NCBI GenBank assembly: GCA_036898135.1
Contig: CM072513.1
Location: 15,147,022 to 15,211,021 of the forward strand
Source of the DNA: Oncomelania hupensis
Taxonomy: Eukaryota; Mollusca; Gastropoda; Littorinimorpha; Pomatiopsidae
Direction of reading: 5' to 3'
DNA length: 64,000 nucleotides
In this document: one piece after another, positions 1 through 12,545 of the stretch
Position numbering within the stretch: the stretch's first letter is position 1
Layout: each line of letters opens with the position of its first letter
Translations under genes and position numbers: made by a program
The notes under the pieces: model-generated
The model's database searches: none
What the model was told of the DNA's origin: nothing
What the model saw: only the letters and a program-made list of their open reading frames with translations

Positions 1-350
1 AGAATGTTGCTCTACAACATTTCGCTCTTTCCGTCTCAAAAACCCAATTGCCTTGTTGGATTCTTAAATTGCATGAAACCAAGTGAGGACACTATCCGGC
101 GTCAACAAACGGTTCAAAAACATTCTCAAACGGTTCGTAAAAGACAGTTGACCTAGAAACTAATACAGTTTGACCTAATTCGTCCCCTAGAGGAGACGAA
201 ACTTACATTTTTCTATTTTCATGAGTTCACTGCAGTCAAATTGCGCTTTTTCCGTGATTTCGCAAGTAGTATTACGATATATCCTGTTCACGCTACTCAG
301 CGGTACTTTCAACTGTATCTTGAAAGCGCTGGTAGCCATGTGCATTACCT
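1..350. other. Gene-free lead-in with a short hairpin motif
   Basis: I see no gene here. A short inverted motif at 172-202 has TTCGTC and GACGAA arms around CCCTAGAGGA. A related motif with longer arms occurs at 11628-11663, so both ends may belong to one old dispersed repeat. Confidence 0.4.
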
Positions 351-556
<206 letters not shown>

Positions 557-1035
557 CTTCCTCTTTCTTTCTTTCTTTCTTTAGCTCATCACTGCCTAAA
601 TGTCCAATCTACATTTTGTAAGGCTGTGGCAGTATAAATATGGAAACAAACCATCATCTTTAGTTCGTAATATCTTTCTTTCAAGCACTTTTATAGTTGG
701 ACGTACTAAACATTATTTTTTGGCTAACTGCTCTTAAACATTCAGTGGCCGAACAAAACAAACCTTAATCTTTGCTTACCGGTATGAAAAACGACACAGC
801 CAATTAAACTCTAAACTTTAAAATTTATTACCCAGGTATTATGAACAGTTTTCTTTCTTTCTTTTCCCCATCTGGTCCCTCTAATACTCCGACAATTAGA
901 AAGCAATTACTAGTGACTCTGTGTCACCCTATTCTTATTTCCTTTTAACAATTTCAACGTGGGCGAATAAATTAATTTTTGTCCCCCGAGGACCTATTTT
1001 ACGCGTTAGAAATTCGACAAATGTGCATCGCTACC
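557..1035. other. No gene seen
   Basis: AT-rich unique-looking sequence with short TTTC runs. I see no coding frame supported by motifs. Confidence 0.5.
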
Positions 1036-1285
1036 GCCTACGGCCCAGTGGCAGAACGACTATTTGGTGTGCGGAAGACTCCTGGATTCGCATCCCGATG
1101 ACGACAAGGATTAGATTTTTCCCAAACGCACGCATTTATATAGGTCGATGAATGTGGCTCAGTAGTCCAAAGCGGTGGACAGCGCCCTTGATGTTGCAAG
1201 TAAAGCCCCTATCCTGGTTTCGGCCAGCATTTGAGCACCTCTTGGAGCAGAGAGGTGCAGGGTTAACGTAAACTGTACATCTTAG
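1036..1285 (+). mobile_element. Degenerate tRNA-derived SINE fragment(s)
   Basis: Two tRNA-like stretches lie in tandem. The first (about 1040-1100) has a CCCAGTGGCAGAAC A-box-like segment and a GGATTCGCATCC B-box-like segment. The second, from about 1150, reads TGGCTCAGTAGTCC and is followed by a body containing GGTTTCGGCCAGC. That body is shared with the SINE at 36.3 kb (TGTTTCGGCCAGCGCCTTGAG). Inference: old SINE copies with no function of their own. Confidence 0.45.
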
Positions 1286-1497
1286 CGGACTGTTTCATAA
1301 CGGAGAAAAGACGTACCAGGAACTGCCAAGCTTGTGGAGTCAGATAGTAGTCCGTTTGGAGGACAAGTACATTCAACACTTCCCAGTAACTTACTTGGTG
1401 AATCAACATGGTGCCGTATCTGGCTCATCAAAATTAACTGCCTGCAGCCTGTGACCTGGCCTATTAAAACTAAGTACTCCGACCCTACCGCTTTATG
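1286..1497. other. No gene seen
   Basis: Unique-looking sequence without recognisable motifs. A minus-strand frame spans it but has no family features. Confidence 0.4.
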
Positions 1498-2265
<768 letters not shown>

Positions 2266-2409
2266 TATATTTATATATCTATATATATCATGGTGAGGAG
2301 CATGCATGCAAGGAATGATGAATGGATTCAGTTCCTGTCATGTGCTATTCGTGCTTATACAATATCGGGGCAAATTCTTTGTGTAATGTCTCTTGGTGGA
2401 ATGGATTCT

Positions 2410-2410
<1 letters not shown>

Positions 2411-2453
<43 letters not shown>

Positions 2454-2473
2454 TAATAATAATAATAATGGTG

Positions 2474-2546
<73 letters not shown>
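2411..2546. repeat. (AAT)n microsatellite at a retroelement 3' end
   Basis: AAT triplets with one short interruption (GGTGAT). Read on the minus strand, the tract is preceded by GCGCTATTTAATTGG, which resembles the GCGCTATATAAAT boundary seen before other (TTA)n tails in the window. The sequence at 2548-2700 is therefore probably a minus-strand LINE or SINE 3' end. Confidence 0.8.
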
Positions 2547-2547
<1 letters not shown>

Positions 2548-2814
2548 CAATTAAATAGCGCATATATCTCACGATATATGGCGATTCATGGGGCCTGGTG
2601 CTGGTCGCTCCGCCCTCTTCCGAACAGCCATTTACTAATGACCTATTCGCTAATGACCTATTCGAAAAGCCCAGACTGAACAGCCATGCCTAATTACTTT
2701 ACTTAGTAATGCCTATGTGAACCTGTGAGGTATGCTAAGAGGTGAAGCAAGGCGTATCGTATAATTATTTTCTCTTCCTAACACACCAATAATACCTGCT
2801 TATAAATCAAAAAA
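2548..2814. other. Probable retroelement 3' flank, no gene
   Basis: Contains a short direct repeat (AATGACCTATTCG-type, about 2636-2665). No coding motif is visible. Confidence 0.3.
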
Positions 2815-3470
2815 AGTTATAGACATGTGAAGCCGTATGAATCCCTCAACACCGTGCATAGCTTCAAATATTTAGGAGCCATTGTATCAGACAATGGGTC
2901 CCGACAGGAAGTCCTCTCCAGGATCGCACAAACAACTGCTGCCCTGGCGAGGTTGAAGCCAAGTTGGAAAGACAGGACCATCAGTCTACATTCGAAGGTA
3001 AGACTGCTGCGCTCCCTTGTAATCTCCATCTTCCTATATGCTTGCGAAACATGGACCCTCACAGCAGATCTCCAACAAAGAATACAAAGCATGGAGATGT
3101 CGTGCTACAGAAGACTTCTGGGCATTTCCTATACACAGCACATCACCAACGACGAAGTCCGACAGGCCATCACACAAGCCATTAGACAACACGATGACCT
3201 GCTCACAGTGGTGAAGAAACGATAACTCCGATCGTAGAGCTACGTCACCAGATCATCAGGTCTTGCAAAGACCATCCTGCAAGGCAAGGAGGTAGAAGAA
3301 GAGGGAGACCGAAAAAGAGGTGGGAGGACAACATTCGAGAATGGACTGGTTTGACATTGAGCGAAACAAGCGGGGTTGCTGAGGACAGAGAAAGATGGAT
3401 TACGCTGGTTAAACGATCATCTGTGGTGCCCCTTGGACCTCCGAGTTACGGGATAGGATAGGATAGATAG
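2815..3470 (+). pseudogene. LINE reverse transcriptase C-terminus, 5'-truncated, GGATA tail
   Basis: The frame from about 2827 reads a thumb/C-terminal region typical of non-LTR retrotransposon polymerases: a SFKYLGAIVSDNGS block, then LVISIFLYACETWTL, then MEMSCYRRLLGISY and a HITNDEV box. A stop at 3223-3225 lies where the related copy at 51 kb has a lysine codon, and a later frameshift disrupts the segment before GRPKKRW. The last residues, SYGIG, end at a TAG formed inside the (GGATA)n tail (3459-3461). The copy at 50.8-51.3 kb shares the same 3' end, which fixes the element's terminus. Clade is uncertain (RTE- or Jockey-like). Confidence 0.88.
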
Positions 3471-4775
3471 GAGGAAGTCGTATGAAAAGTTATTAATCAA
3501 GACATGGCAGAATTTGTGTTGTTATTGTTGCTGTTGTGGATGGCTAAAACACTATTTGTGCCCAGTCAGCATGACTTTGTTACAAGCAATTTCAGTGCCA
3601 TTCAAGTCGACATACAAGATATCAGATAAAACCTAGATACACGATATTTTATAGCCAAGTGAATTAAACACAAAGAACCCTAAGCCCTAACCATAACATC
3701 ATCATCACTATCATCATGATCATCATCATGATCATCATCAGCAGCAGCAGCATCGCCGTCATCATCATCATCATCATCACGAAGTTGGAAATGAGAAATC
3801 ATAGCTCGATTTTGAGCGGTTAAGTGATACGACGCATGCAAATTCTCTAAATATTATTTCCTAAACAAAGAGTAGGATCGTGACTATTTATCATCAAACT
3901 TGTAAATTAACCAGACCAAAATTAACGATGATAAAAGGGCCCATAAATCAGTAAAACAGCGTGTCTGGCATATTCGTTTTAAAGAATCGAGAACTGGCTG
4001 AGGTAAAAATAAAATAAAATAAAATAAAATAAAAGACACCACATGCTAAGGCTACCGAACACTGAACACTACATTCCCATGTTTAATGTATTCTCTCGTT
4101 AATATCCCCCCAAATTAAGTTTAAAATGGAGATGCGTATCTTACAGAGGAAGCTAATTAACATCGGATGTTATTCAGCAAGCAAAGTGCGCTCATAAATT
4201 AGCAGCGCTCTTTCTTCATTGGGGTAGTTGCGTGAAGGGCTATAATGAGAGAATAGGAGACGGACTCTTGTTCTGCGGCTATGCGTAACTTAGAGGTGTA
4301 AGTCTATTCGTTCCGCATACCGGTTCATAAAACTGCCCCCCTGGTGGTAAACTTTTCAAGGGTGAGGAACTCAGAAATTAACCGAGCCACGCACCAGGCT
4401 TCTCGGGCTCTCTGCACAGGTAAACATCTGGAAAAATCTCATTTAAGACATAATTAACCTTACAATGAGGCAAACGCTTAACAAGCGTGGATAACCCAGC
4501 TAGGATCTCGTCTGCTTTGCCCTCTTTGGAGGAGAAGGAGGGAGAGGAAGAGGAACAATTGTCTCCCACTGGGCTTAGAATATAAGAAGCGCAAATTATT
4601 GCAATATGGGTCAATGTCTGGGGAATTTGTAAAAAAGATGAATAACCATTCCTCGATTGATGAAAATATGCAAGAATGATTCTCTCTCTGCTTTGGCCTC
4701 TTGTTGAAGATGCAGGAAGCGAACAATAACGAGGACTAGGATAAGAACGAAGAAGAGGAGGACGACGACGAAGAA
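3471..4775. other. No gene; short simple repeats
   Basis: Holds an imperfect (ATC)n stretch at about 3698-3780 and a short (AAAAT)n at about 4006-4034. The remainder looks unique. A 291-codon minus-strand frame crossing this region and the next repeat has only repeat-derived His and Leu runs and no family motif. Confidence 0.5.
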
Positions 4776-4786
4776 GAAGTTGATGT

Positions 4787-4820
<34 letters not shown>

Positions 4821-4950
4821 AATGCTGATGATGATGACGATGATAGAGGAGGAGGACAATGATGATGATGAAGATGAGGAGGAGAACGAGGAGAAGGAAA
4901 AGGAAGAGAACAAGAACCAGAAGATTTTGATGATGATGATGATGATGATA

Positions 4951-5006
<56 letters not shown>

Positions 5007-5110
5007 AATGATGATGATGACGATGATAGAGGAGGAGGACAATGATGATGATGAAGAAGATGAGGAGGAGAACGAGGAGAAGGAAAAGGAAGAGAACAAG
5101 AACTAGAAGA

Positions 5111-5187
<77 letters not shown>

Positions 5188-5190
5188 GTG
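4776..5190. repeat. (GAT)n array with a duplicated Asp/Glu-rich module
   Basis: Three GAT tracts are separated by two near-identical copies of a purine-rich module (about 4842-4932 and 5025-5118), giving a higher-order period near 183 bp. Each module begins GATAGAGGAGGAGGACAATG and ends just before GATTTTGATGATG. All frames through it are acidic or Met repeats and are not credible genes. Confidence 0.93.
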
Positions 5191-5617
5191 ACGACGACGA
5201 AGATGAAGGAGGAGCAGGGCAAGGAAAATACTTATTCCAACTGTGCCAAGCATGCTAAGGAGCGAAACTTACATAGGATTAAATGTTCAAGTCTGGCTAA
5301 TAAGCAATCTTCTAATTATTTATAAAAGCAAAGAGTCCTTGTGAATCAGCAGGGTGTCTGCTTTTCTCTTACACAGGACTTTCTCCACAGGCTGCCCCCT
5401 TTTTTTTAATCAAGCACATCTGCTAAAACAATTAAAGCGCTTCGAGCATGTCTTCTAAGCTTGGAATTAAGCGCTATACAATTACAGTGGAGAATGGGAA
5501 ATTGAACGTATTGACTTCCTAACACTCCTGGCTTCGTAGCTCAATCATTATTAATACAAATTATAATGCATCGTATTCCCCTTAGTACAAATCCTCTCTA
5601 TTCTCTGTCACAACTTC
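5191..5617. other. No gene seen
   Basis: Unique-looking AT-rich sequence up to the LINE remnant. Its last part may already be degenerate LINE coding sequence. Confidence 0.4.
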
Positions 5618-6193
5618 TTCACAGATTCTTGTCCTGCCTACCTTGCTGATCTACTGTCTGTCTACTCCCCTTCACGCACTTTAAGATCTTCTGCTGACAC
5701 TCGCACACTCAAGGTTCCCGTTACCCGCACTAAGACGTACGGCCAACGTGCATTCGCTTACTCCGCACCCAAGCAGTGGAATTCCCTTCCCTCCCATATC
5801 CGCAACATACAATCAACACAGGCATTCAAAAAGGCCCTCAAAACCCACCTCTTCAAACTGCATTATTCAGACTGACTTGTATCCCGCTGCCATTCTCTCC
5901 TCTTTTGTTTTTGTCTGATCCGTAAGTGTTTACAAGGCTGTAAATATGTATACTGTTTTCCTTTTCTGGGTCTATCCGGGCATATAAATAGCTGTGAATA
6001 AGTTTTTGCTATTCTATTTTTGTCTTTTTTGTCATTTTGTACATAGTTGTAAATAGTTCTTACATTTACTGTTCCGTCTTTTGGTGTATCGTAACAAAAG
6101 CGATGTTTGATCGACTGCATGTATTTTATGTATTGACTATGTAAAGCGTGGTGAGTCAGGTCGTAGGCTGGAGTACCCGCTATATAAAAACCC

Positions 6194-6195
<2 letters not shown>
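5618..6195 (+). pseudogene. CR1/L2-like LINE: RT C-terminus plus 3' UTR
   Basis: The plus frame reads YLADLLSVYSPSRTLRSSAD, then a block containing YGQRAFAYSAPKQWNSLPS, and ends ALKTHLFKLHYSD with a TGA at 5871-5873. These are the conserved last blocks of CR1/L2-group polymerases (Y-L-x-DLL, RSS, W-NSLP, K-x-HLF). About 320 bp of 3' UTR follows, ending GCTATATAAAAACCCG directly before the (ATT)n tract. It is 5'-truncated with no endonuclease or catalytic RT core. The minus-strand frame across the UTR is spurious. Confidence 0.85.
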
Positions 6196-6261
<66 letters not shown>

Positions 6262-6290
6262 CCTAAACACACGCTAAACTCTCTCTCTTC

Positions 6291-6340
<50 letters not shown>
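6196..6340. repeat. (ATT)n LINE tail followed by (CT)n
   Basis: About 22 ATT units (6196-6261) form the 3' tail of the preceding LINE. A (CT)n tract at about 6297-6338 follows after a short spacer. Confidence 0.93.
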
Positions 6341-6342
<2 letters not shown>

Positions 6343-7488
6343 GTCAGAAAGTTTATCTATTGCTTAGAGGGCAGAAAGGTTTATCTGTTGCATGGAGGGC
6401 ACTAAGGTCTCTTGGAATCCAAAGGCAGACAGAAGTGCCGTGTTGACGCACTGGTCATGGCCATGATTGCCTTGTCATAAACGATTGTGCCTGTCTACCC
6501 CAATGTTACGACACATCTCTCTCCTTCCTCCACCTTTCCCCCACCTCACAACACGAAGTCACCCACACGTTACACACACACAACACAACACAACACAAAC
6601 ACACACAAACATACACATCCACGTAGTTAACAAACTGACAATGAAAACAAACAGTCACTTGCACAATTGATCCGATTTCAACTGAACACTCCCTTCTCTT
6701 TCTTTCCGACACCTCCCCCCCATCTCCATCCAATCCCCACACACGCTCACATTGTCCATCCCTCCCCCCCCCTTTTCTCTCACACACATAAATGCAGTTG
6801 CACTCAAAATGTACCCAATGCCAAATGCTGCTTATGTACCGATACTTCTAGTGATTACAGGCAATCGCAATCAAGGCAATAACATAATCTTATTATACAA
6901 CTTACCCGGTGCTTTTTCCAGGACTGAAAAGCCCCCCACCTTCCTTTCTTCCTCCACTTCCATGTCCATTCCACCCCCCACCCCCCCCAATCTCCGCACT
7001 CTCCCACTCCGTCTCTTCCCCTTTGGAAGGAAGTTGTCACGCTACAGCCGTCACAGCAGCTGCTAGGAATTATGACATGCGCTGAAATCGATTTTGACAT
7101 ACGCCTCGTGACTTGGTGATGGTACAGACCACATCGTCCGTGGGTCTCTATGCCAAAGACGCTGACACACCAGAAAGACTGAATACCTCTCTTGCTGCAA
7201 TAAACAAAAGGATTGCTCTAATATAGCACGCTTATTCAAAGAGTTGCTCACCGTGTGATTACACGCACAGTGGATTACTGTCGTTCATGCAACATGAATC
7301 TCACTAGCACGCACGCTGTTGAAGAATCAACATGGAAGCCAGCAGTCAAACTTAAATCGGTTTTGAGGTTGAGATTAACAATTGCGAGAGAACATTATAA
7401 CAAGTCTGCTTCAAGCTATGAGATTACTATTTGCTTACATATTTCAACTTTTTCTTTGGTCATCTAATATTTGCAAAATTTGAATCTA
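6341..7488. other. No gene; C-rich low-complexity blocks
   Basis: Contains CA/CAA-rich sequence (6570-6620) and cytosine runs at 6710-6775 and 6970-6990. Short open frames here are proline- and histidine-rich products of composition, without domain motifs. Confidence 0.5.
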
Positions 7489-8158
7489 AACGCCGTGTTA
7501 AAATGATGGCCTGGTTTAGCAGTAAATGGCATATATCCCTTACAAACACAGGCGTGTTAAAATGATGGCCTGGTTTAGCAGTAAATGGCATATATGATAT
7601 CCCTTACAAACACAGGCGTGTTAAAATGATGGCCTGGTTTAGCAGTAAATGGCATATATCCCTTACAAACACAGGCGTGATAAAATGATGGCCTGTTTTA
7701 GCAGTAAATGGCATATATAATATCCCTTACAAACACAGGCGTGTTAAAATGATGGCCTGGTTTAGCAGTAAATGGCATATATCCCTTACAAACACAGGTT
7801 TGTTAAAACGATGGCCTGGTTTAGCAGTAAATGGCATATATCCCTTACAAACACAGGCGTGTTAAAATGATGGCCTGGTTTAGCAGTAAATGGCATATAT
7901 CCCTTACTAACACAGGCGTGTTAAAATGATGGCCTGGTTTAGCAGTAAATGGCATATATCCCTTACAAACACAGGCGTGATAAAATGATGGCCTGGTTTA
8001 GCAGTAAATGGCATATATGATATCCCTTACAAACACAGGCGTGTTAAAATGATGGCCTGGTTTAGCAGTAAATGGCATATATCCCTTACAAACACAGGCG
8101 TGTTAAAATGATGGCCTGGTTTAGCAGTACATGGCATATATTCTTTACAAACACAGGC
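7489..8158. repeat. 59-64 bp minisatellite, 11 copies
   Basis: The unit begins GCGTGTTAAAATGATGGCCT and ends CCCTTACAAACACAG. I count eleven occurrences of GATGGCCTG between 7506 and 8111. Three units carry an extra 5 bp (GATAT or AATAT) after CATAT, so the array mixes two length classes. Substitutions are few, which suggests recent homogenisation. Confidence 0.95.
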
Positions 8159-9268
8159 TCTAGCGCCCACAGATAAAACGCAGCCGGGCGTGACAAACAT
8201 ACTCTAAGGCGTTGTTGTGGTTTAACCAAGTGATAGTATTGTGGTGCATGTGGTATTGGGTGACGCGTATTAACAACTGCTTTGCAAGACACGTTATTCA
8301 TTTCCCCCTCCTGTTTTCCACTCCTCCTCCTTCTTATTCTTTCCTTTCTTCTCATCACTTGCATCTTTCCCAGCTAGACCTATGACTCCAGTCCATTCCA
8401 GACATAGACGGCTATTTACCACTTCTGCAGTGTTGTGACAAAACAAGGCAAGTTTATACTTGTCAAAATGAGATTTTTGCCTCTTCCCATAAAACACTAA
8501 GAGACGCATCTTTCGGGTGAATTTTGAAAGCCTGGTGTCGTTAGATTACGAGATACAGACAAATAATTCATCAAAACACACAACAAAATAGATCACAAAG
8601 ACGAACATTCATGTTCCGAATTTAAAAAAAAAAGGTAGTGTCGCTGGCCTTGTTTCGTTTTGACGTCCTACGGCAGCAGTTGCCTAACTGTTTTGTGTGA
8701 GGTCTGGCTCCGTAATTCCCCATTCCAGCTTAACGCTCGGACTGCCGCAGGGCGTTGAAGCCGCAGACCTATCAACTCAACGGCTGATGCTGCCTTAAAT
8801 CCTGTCATCCTGCTTGGTGTGCACCCACAGCGCCAGACAGCTGTCAAGGATACAGGCTTGACACTAGTTATTGTCCGAACTAAAAAAAATAACAATATTA
8901 ATACCATACCATACCATACAATACAATACAATACAATACAACTGTATTGTCCAATAAACATAGTGGGATGTGGGAAACAAGGCAAAAGAGAAAGGAAGAT
9001 GTAGGAGGAGGGACAAGCGACATACACTGGTGGATGTTTTATTACTTGCCTAAACGAAAAATAGTTTTACACGTTCCGAAAGTAACTCCACATGCGTGGC
9101 TGTCATCCTGTACACAAGACAATGAGCCCTAGTTAGACGAACCGCATGGCTGCTTCTTTCATCTCACAGACTCGGAACAGCACGGCTGGTTGATGGAATC
9201 TGCCACCTGTGCTTCTGACACCATGACCGGTTCCTGTGACGCGCGGCGCGGGAAGACAGTCAAACAGG
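8159..9268. other. No gene; short (ACCAT/ACAAT)n run
   Basis: A pentamer run at about 8904-8941 changes from CCATA to CAATA units. Nothing else is recognisable. Minus-strand frames of 70-119 codons lack motifs. Confidence 0.45.
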
Positions 9269-9385
9269 GTCGATCGAAATACCAGTTGTTGTTGTTGTTG
9301 TTGTTGAAAGAATTGGAGATTTGAACCCGAGTCTTCGGCACGCCAGGCAAGCAAACTATCAGCTGTGCTATTCTGGTAGGACAGG
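9269..9385 (-). mobile_element. tRNA-derived SINE head with (CAA)n tail
   Basis: On the minus strand an A-box-like AATAGCACAGCTGATAG is followed at tRNA spacing by the B-box GGGTTCAAATCTCC, then CAATTCTTTCAACAACAAC. The compact head plus triplet tail suggests a short SINE or tRNA pseudogene. The stems do not pair well enough for a functional tRNA. Confidence 0.55.
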
Positions 9386-9805
9386 AAGACGAGTCACAAG
9401 GTTAAAGGAGATCATACACAGCAGACTAAAAGATTGTCTATACACGTATGTCGCTAGAAACGCTTCGTCGGGAATTATAAAAAGCCAACCCACAGCAGGA
9501 CGGGATTTTAAAGGGAAGGAGGAGGGGGGGGGGGGGGAGTAGAATGTATTGTTGTTGATGATTCAACGTGGTCGGTACTGTGTGTGTGTATTACGAAGCT
9601 TACCCTGGTTTCTGTCCTGCTAACAACATCACAGCGGCGGGTCTGGCACCACATGCACAGCCTGCAGTCATTTCAATCAACAAAAGAGTGGCAAGGGAAC
9701 GGGGCCCAAAGGCTTCAAAAGAGAAAAGGTTGCAGAATAAACACAAGCCAAGGATGCCAAAACAGGGAGTAACTGTTCTGACTCGGTCGAACTATGAGAT
9801 TTTAA
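9386..9805. other. No gene; G-run
   Basis: A guanine run lies at about 9523-9538. The plus frame at 9568-9867 runs into the next SINE and has no family motif. Confidence 0.4.
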
Positions 9806-10095
9806 AATCACCTTATTGTCCCTTTGTATCGGGAAATTCTGAGTCGCCTCCCTTGCGGAAGGCATAGTCGCAGCCTGTGGCGCACCCAAATCCAGACTTA
9901 ATATTAGTTATATTTTTAAATTTTGCTGAGGAAGCAAACCCGGAGAAAACCCCCAAGTCGTTGCCCGAGTCGAAAGTAAATAACAATTATAATAGAGGCA
10001 GGATCGATTTAACACCTGTCAGGGGCCATTGTTGTCTAGCCTGTGGACAAGTCAAGTTAGTCCCGCCTTAGGCCACGCGGAAACAACTCTCACAC
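9806..10095 (-). mobile_element. tRNA-Leu/Ser-headed SINE, degenerate copy
   Basis: A minus-strand copy of the family best seen at 63.4-63.7 kb. Shared segments include TTAGTCCCGCCTTAGGCCAC (the head), CCCGAGTCGAAAGTAAATAA, CCCGGAGAAAACCCCC and TCGCAGCCTGTGGCGCACCC. The A box is mutated (GGCCACGCGG instead of CCCACTTGGCCA) and the B-box region has diverged. Confidence 0.75.
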
Positions 10096-11150
10096 CAAAA
10101 GTTTTGAAATGAGTAAATTCAGAACAAGTAGCTGAGTCAAAGTGGTAGAACTGACATATACAATTTTTGCAGAATAAACAGAACCCGTGGATGCGGAAAT
10201 AGAGATCAGTACATCAGTTCCGACTAGTCGAAGTTGAAAAAGCAGTTTCATGTTTGTGTTCCACTGAGATACAGAGAAAAAATTGTAATTCAGGTGAGAT
10301 TGGTACCACATTACAACCAACATCATTACTGCTGTCCCGGTAGCCACTGAAATAAAGCACAACAGTACCCTTTGAATGGCAAAAAGAGATTGTGCATCAC
10401 CTGATCAATCTCTTTTTTGAACTTACATTGTATCTTGTTGTATGCCTCACTGTTCATCAAATTAAGCAATAGGCCCACTGCAGACACGTGCTCCAGGAAA
10501 TGTCATTTCAATCATCAGATGTGCCCATTCTTGCACGGCCTAGTCGTGGACATGAATCTATTCAACAGCGATCTTCTACACACTTATACAAAGAATTACA
10601 GCCTCCTTCCTCCATATAGGCTTTTGCCACTCTCTTACACAGTTTGATCGCGATCGACCTACTAAGCGCGAGATACCTGATCAGTACTGTCAAATCCACA
10701 TCGCATCAACAACTGAAGCCTCCATCGTCGGTTGTTGCAATCTCATCTGTGACGTTTCAAACACTGGCCAAACCTGCCTGGGGTAGACTAGGTGATACAG
10801 GACAGTAATGGTATCGTTCTTACATAGCGCACTTCACCTGCTCAAAAAGCTTCTGAAGGCGCTGGTCGAAATCAGGATAAAAGATAAATAATGTAACAGT
10901 TCTATTGTACAGCGCAGTTGACAAGCTCCAAGAGCGGCTCAAGGGGGTGCCGTGGGAGCTGAGGATTATATTTGTCGCTCGCTCATGTGGGTGGCATTGG
11001 CAATAGTAAAGAAAGCACGACAGTTGCAGAGCGGCGCCCTCCAGTACACGGGTCAAATTCCGGATTTAATTCTAACTTTACAGGATACAACTAAACTGTA
11101 GGCCTACGCACTAATACCACCACCATGCTAACAGCAGCAATACGATACCA
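10096..11150. other. No gene seen
   Basis: Mixed-composition, apparently unique sequence. Frames of 76-90 codons on either strand lack recognisable motifs. Confidence 0.45.
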
Positions 11151-11342
11151 TACGCAGGTTCGAATCCCGTGGCGGTGGATTTAAAAACTGGCCATGTTCA
11201 CTGTCCATTTTAGCAGTATGATTGTTTTGGTGGTTCAGTGTGGATTCAGGTCCCTACCCCTCTTTCCCTGGGATGATTATCCCCGTCTGCCATATCGCCA
11301 ATGGTGGGTGCAGACGTTAAACCTCAATGTTCATTGACGATG
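11151..11342 (+). mobile_element. tRNA-derived SINE (same family as 40.8-41.1 kb)
   Basis: A B box, GGTTCGAATCC, lies at 11157-11167. The body after it (TGTTCACTGTCCATTTTAGC, CCCGTCTGCCATATCGCCAA, TGGGTGCAGACGTTAAACCT) matches the minus-strand copy at 40830-41072 closely. The A-box half is not recognisable here, so the copy is 5'-truncated or its head has decayed. Confidence 0.75.
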
Positions 11343-12005
11343 TTCTGTGCGCTCAACCACACTCAATATTTGTTTTGACCCCTAACTACCCCCCACCCTA
11401 CCACTATCCTCTATCCCTTACCCCATCCTCACCCTCCCAAAACAAAATAAAGAAAAAAGAAACACACAAACACACACACACACATATTTGCAATACATCA
11501 CAAATGGATTCATTTAAGAACGTAGGAATCGGAAAGTCATTTTTTGATGGAAAAGGGTTAGGGCAAGGGTTAGAGATAGCTCTGCAACTAACCGCTAACC
11601 CTTACCCGAACCCTTTGCTAAAAAGTTGACCTAGTTCGTCTCCTATAGGCGACGAAATAGGTCGAATTTCGTTCAAAATTTCTCCGTAAATTGACTGCAT
11701 TTTCTCCGTCCCAAATAGAGCACTCCTGTGTACTTAAAACACTCTCATGCACTACAACTGCACTCCCATGCACTAAAAGAGCACTCCCGCGCACTTAGAA
11801 AAAAGTGGGATCCTGGAAAAAAAGTGGGTTCCAAGCAAATAAACCCATTTGTTACTAGAAAAGACAAGGTCTGAAACCCATTTGTGCGTTTTTTCACGTA
11901 CACTATACCAATTATTTGAAAATATTTGGGAAATATTTAATCTCCATCAGTTATGAACATAGGTTTTTATGTTCAGGAAAAAGTGCTCTATAAATATCAT
12001 TATTA
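11343..12005. other. Gene-free; two hairpins and a LINE-like 3' end
   Basis: A TTAGGG-bearing inverted repeat spans about 11550-11614 (AAAGGGTTAGGGCAAGGG against ACCCTTACCCGAACCCTTT). A second hairpin at 11628-11663 (GACCTAGTTCGTC against GACGAAATAGGTC) matches a motif at 172-202. The block ends AAAGTGCTCTATAAATATCA followed by TTATTAG, resembling the LINE 3' boundary seen elsewhere. Confidence 0.5.
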
Positions 12006-12012
12006 GTATTAC

Positions 12013-12090
12013 TCTTGGGAGTCAGCTGCGGATCGAACTCTCAATCTCTGGAACACGAGCTAGTCGCTGTACCACTGAGCTATTTGGGGT
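12013..12090 (-). mobile_element. tRNA-like SINE head or tRNA pseudogene
   Basis: On the minus strand an A box, AATAGCTCAGTGGTACAGCG, and a B box, GAGTTCGATCC, are correctly spaced. I cannot fold a credible anticodon stem or acceptor stem, so I call it tRNA-derived and not a functional tRNA. Confidence 0.5.
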
Positions 12091-12319
12091 GGCGTGAACA
12101 GTCGGTGCAATATAGGTTACTTTTGAGTGCAATGCGGTCTACGACGCGACAGCAGGAATCTTACCCGGAAGGCAAACTCCTAGAGAGAAGATGGATTTTG
12201 AAATGGATTTGTGGCCAAACTTTGGCAAGTAGGTATCAAATCCCAGCAGGTGCATAATAGCATTTTGTGTTTTGTTGGCTGATGCATTATTTTCAACTTA
12301 AAATTGACTTCTTAAGTGC

Positions 12320-12545
12320 AAGACCTCACACACAGACCTCACACACACGCACACACACGCACACACAAGCACACACACATATTAACAAAGGCACACACAC
12401 ATTAATGCACACACACACATACGCCCGTGCGAAAACACACACACACACACACACACACACCACGTTCACACCACAATCTCTATCTCTCTCTAACACACAC
12501 ACACATACACAAGCACACACATAAACATACACGCGATTTCACACA
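12320..12545. repeat. Degenerate (CA)n tract
   Basis: CA/CACG-rich dinucleotide sequence with interruptions. It yields Cys/Val and Thr/His repeat frames that are not genes. Confidence 0.9.

Noticed and set aside
4378..5253. 291-codon minus-strand frame with His and Leu runs
   Set aside because: Most of it is the (GAT)n array read backwards. The C-terminal unique part has no motif and no plausible start of its own.
11550..11614. Interstitial telomere array
   Set aside because: Only two or three GGGTTAG units in a hairpin context, not a tandem telomeric block.
12013..12090. Functional tRNA gene
   Set aside because: A and B boxes are present, but acceptor and anticodon stems do not pair convincingly. 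The same judgement applies to 9269-9385 and 44347-44420.
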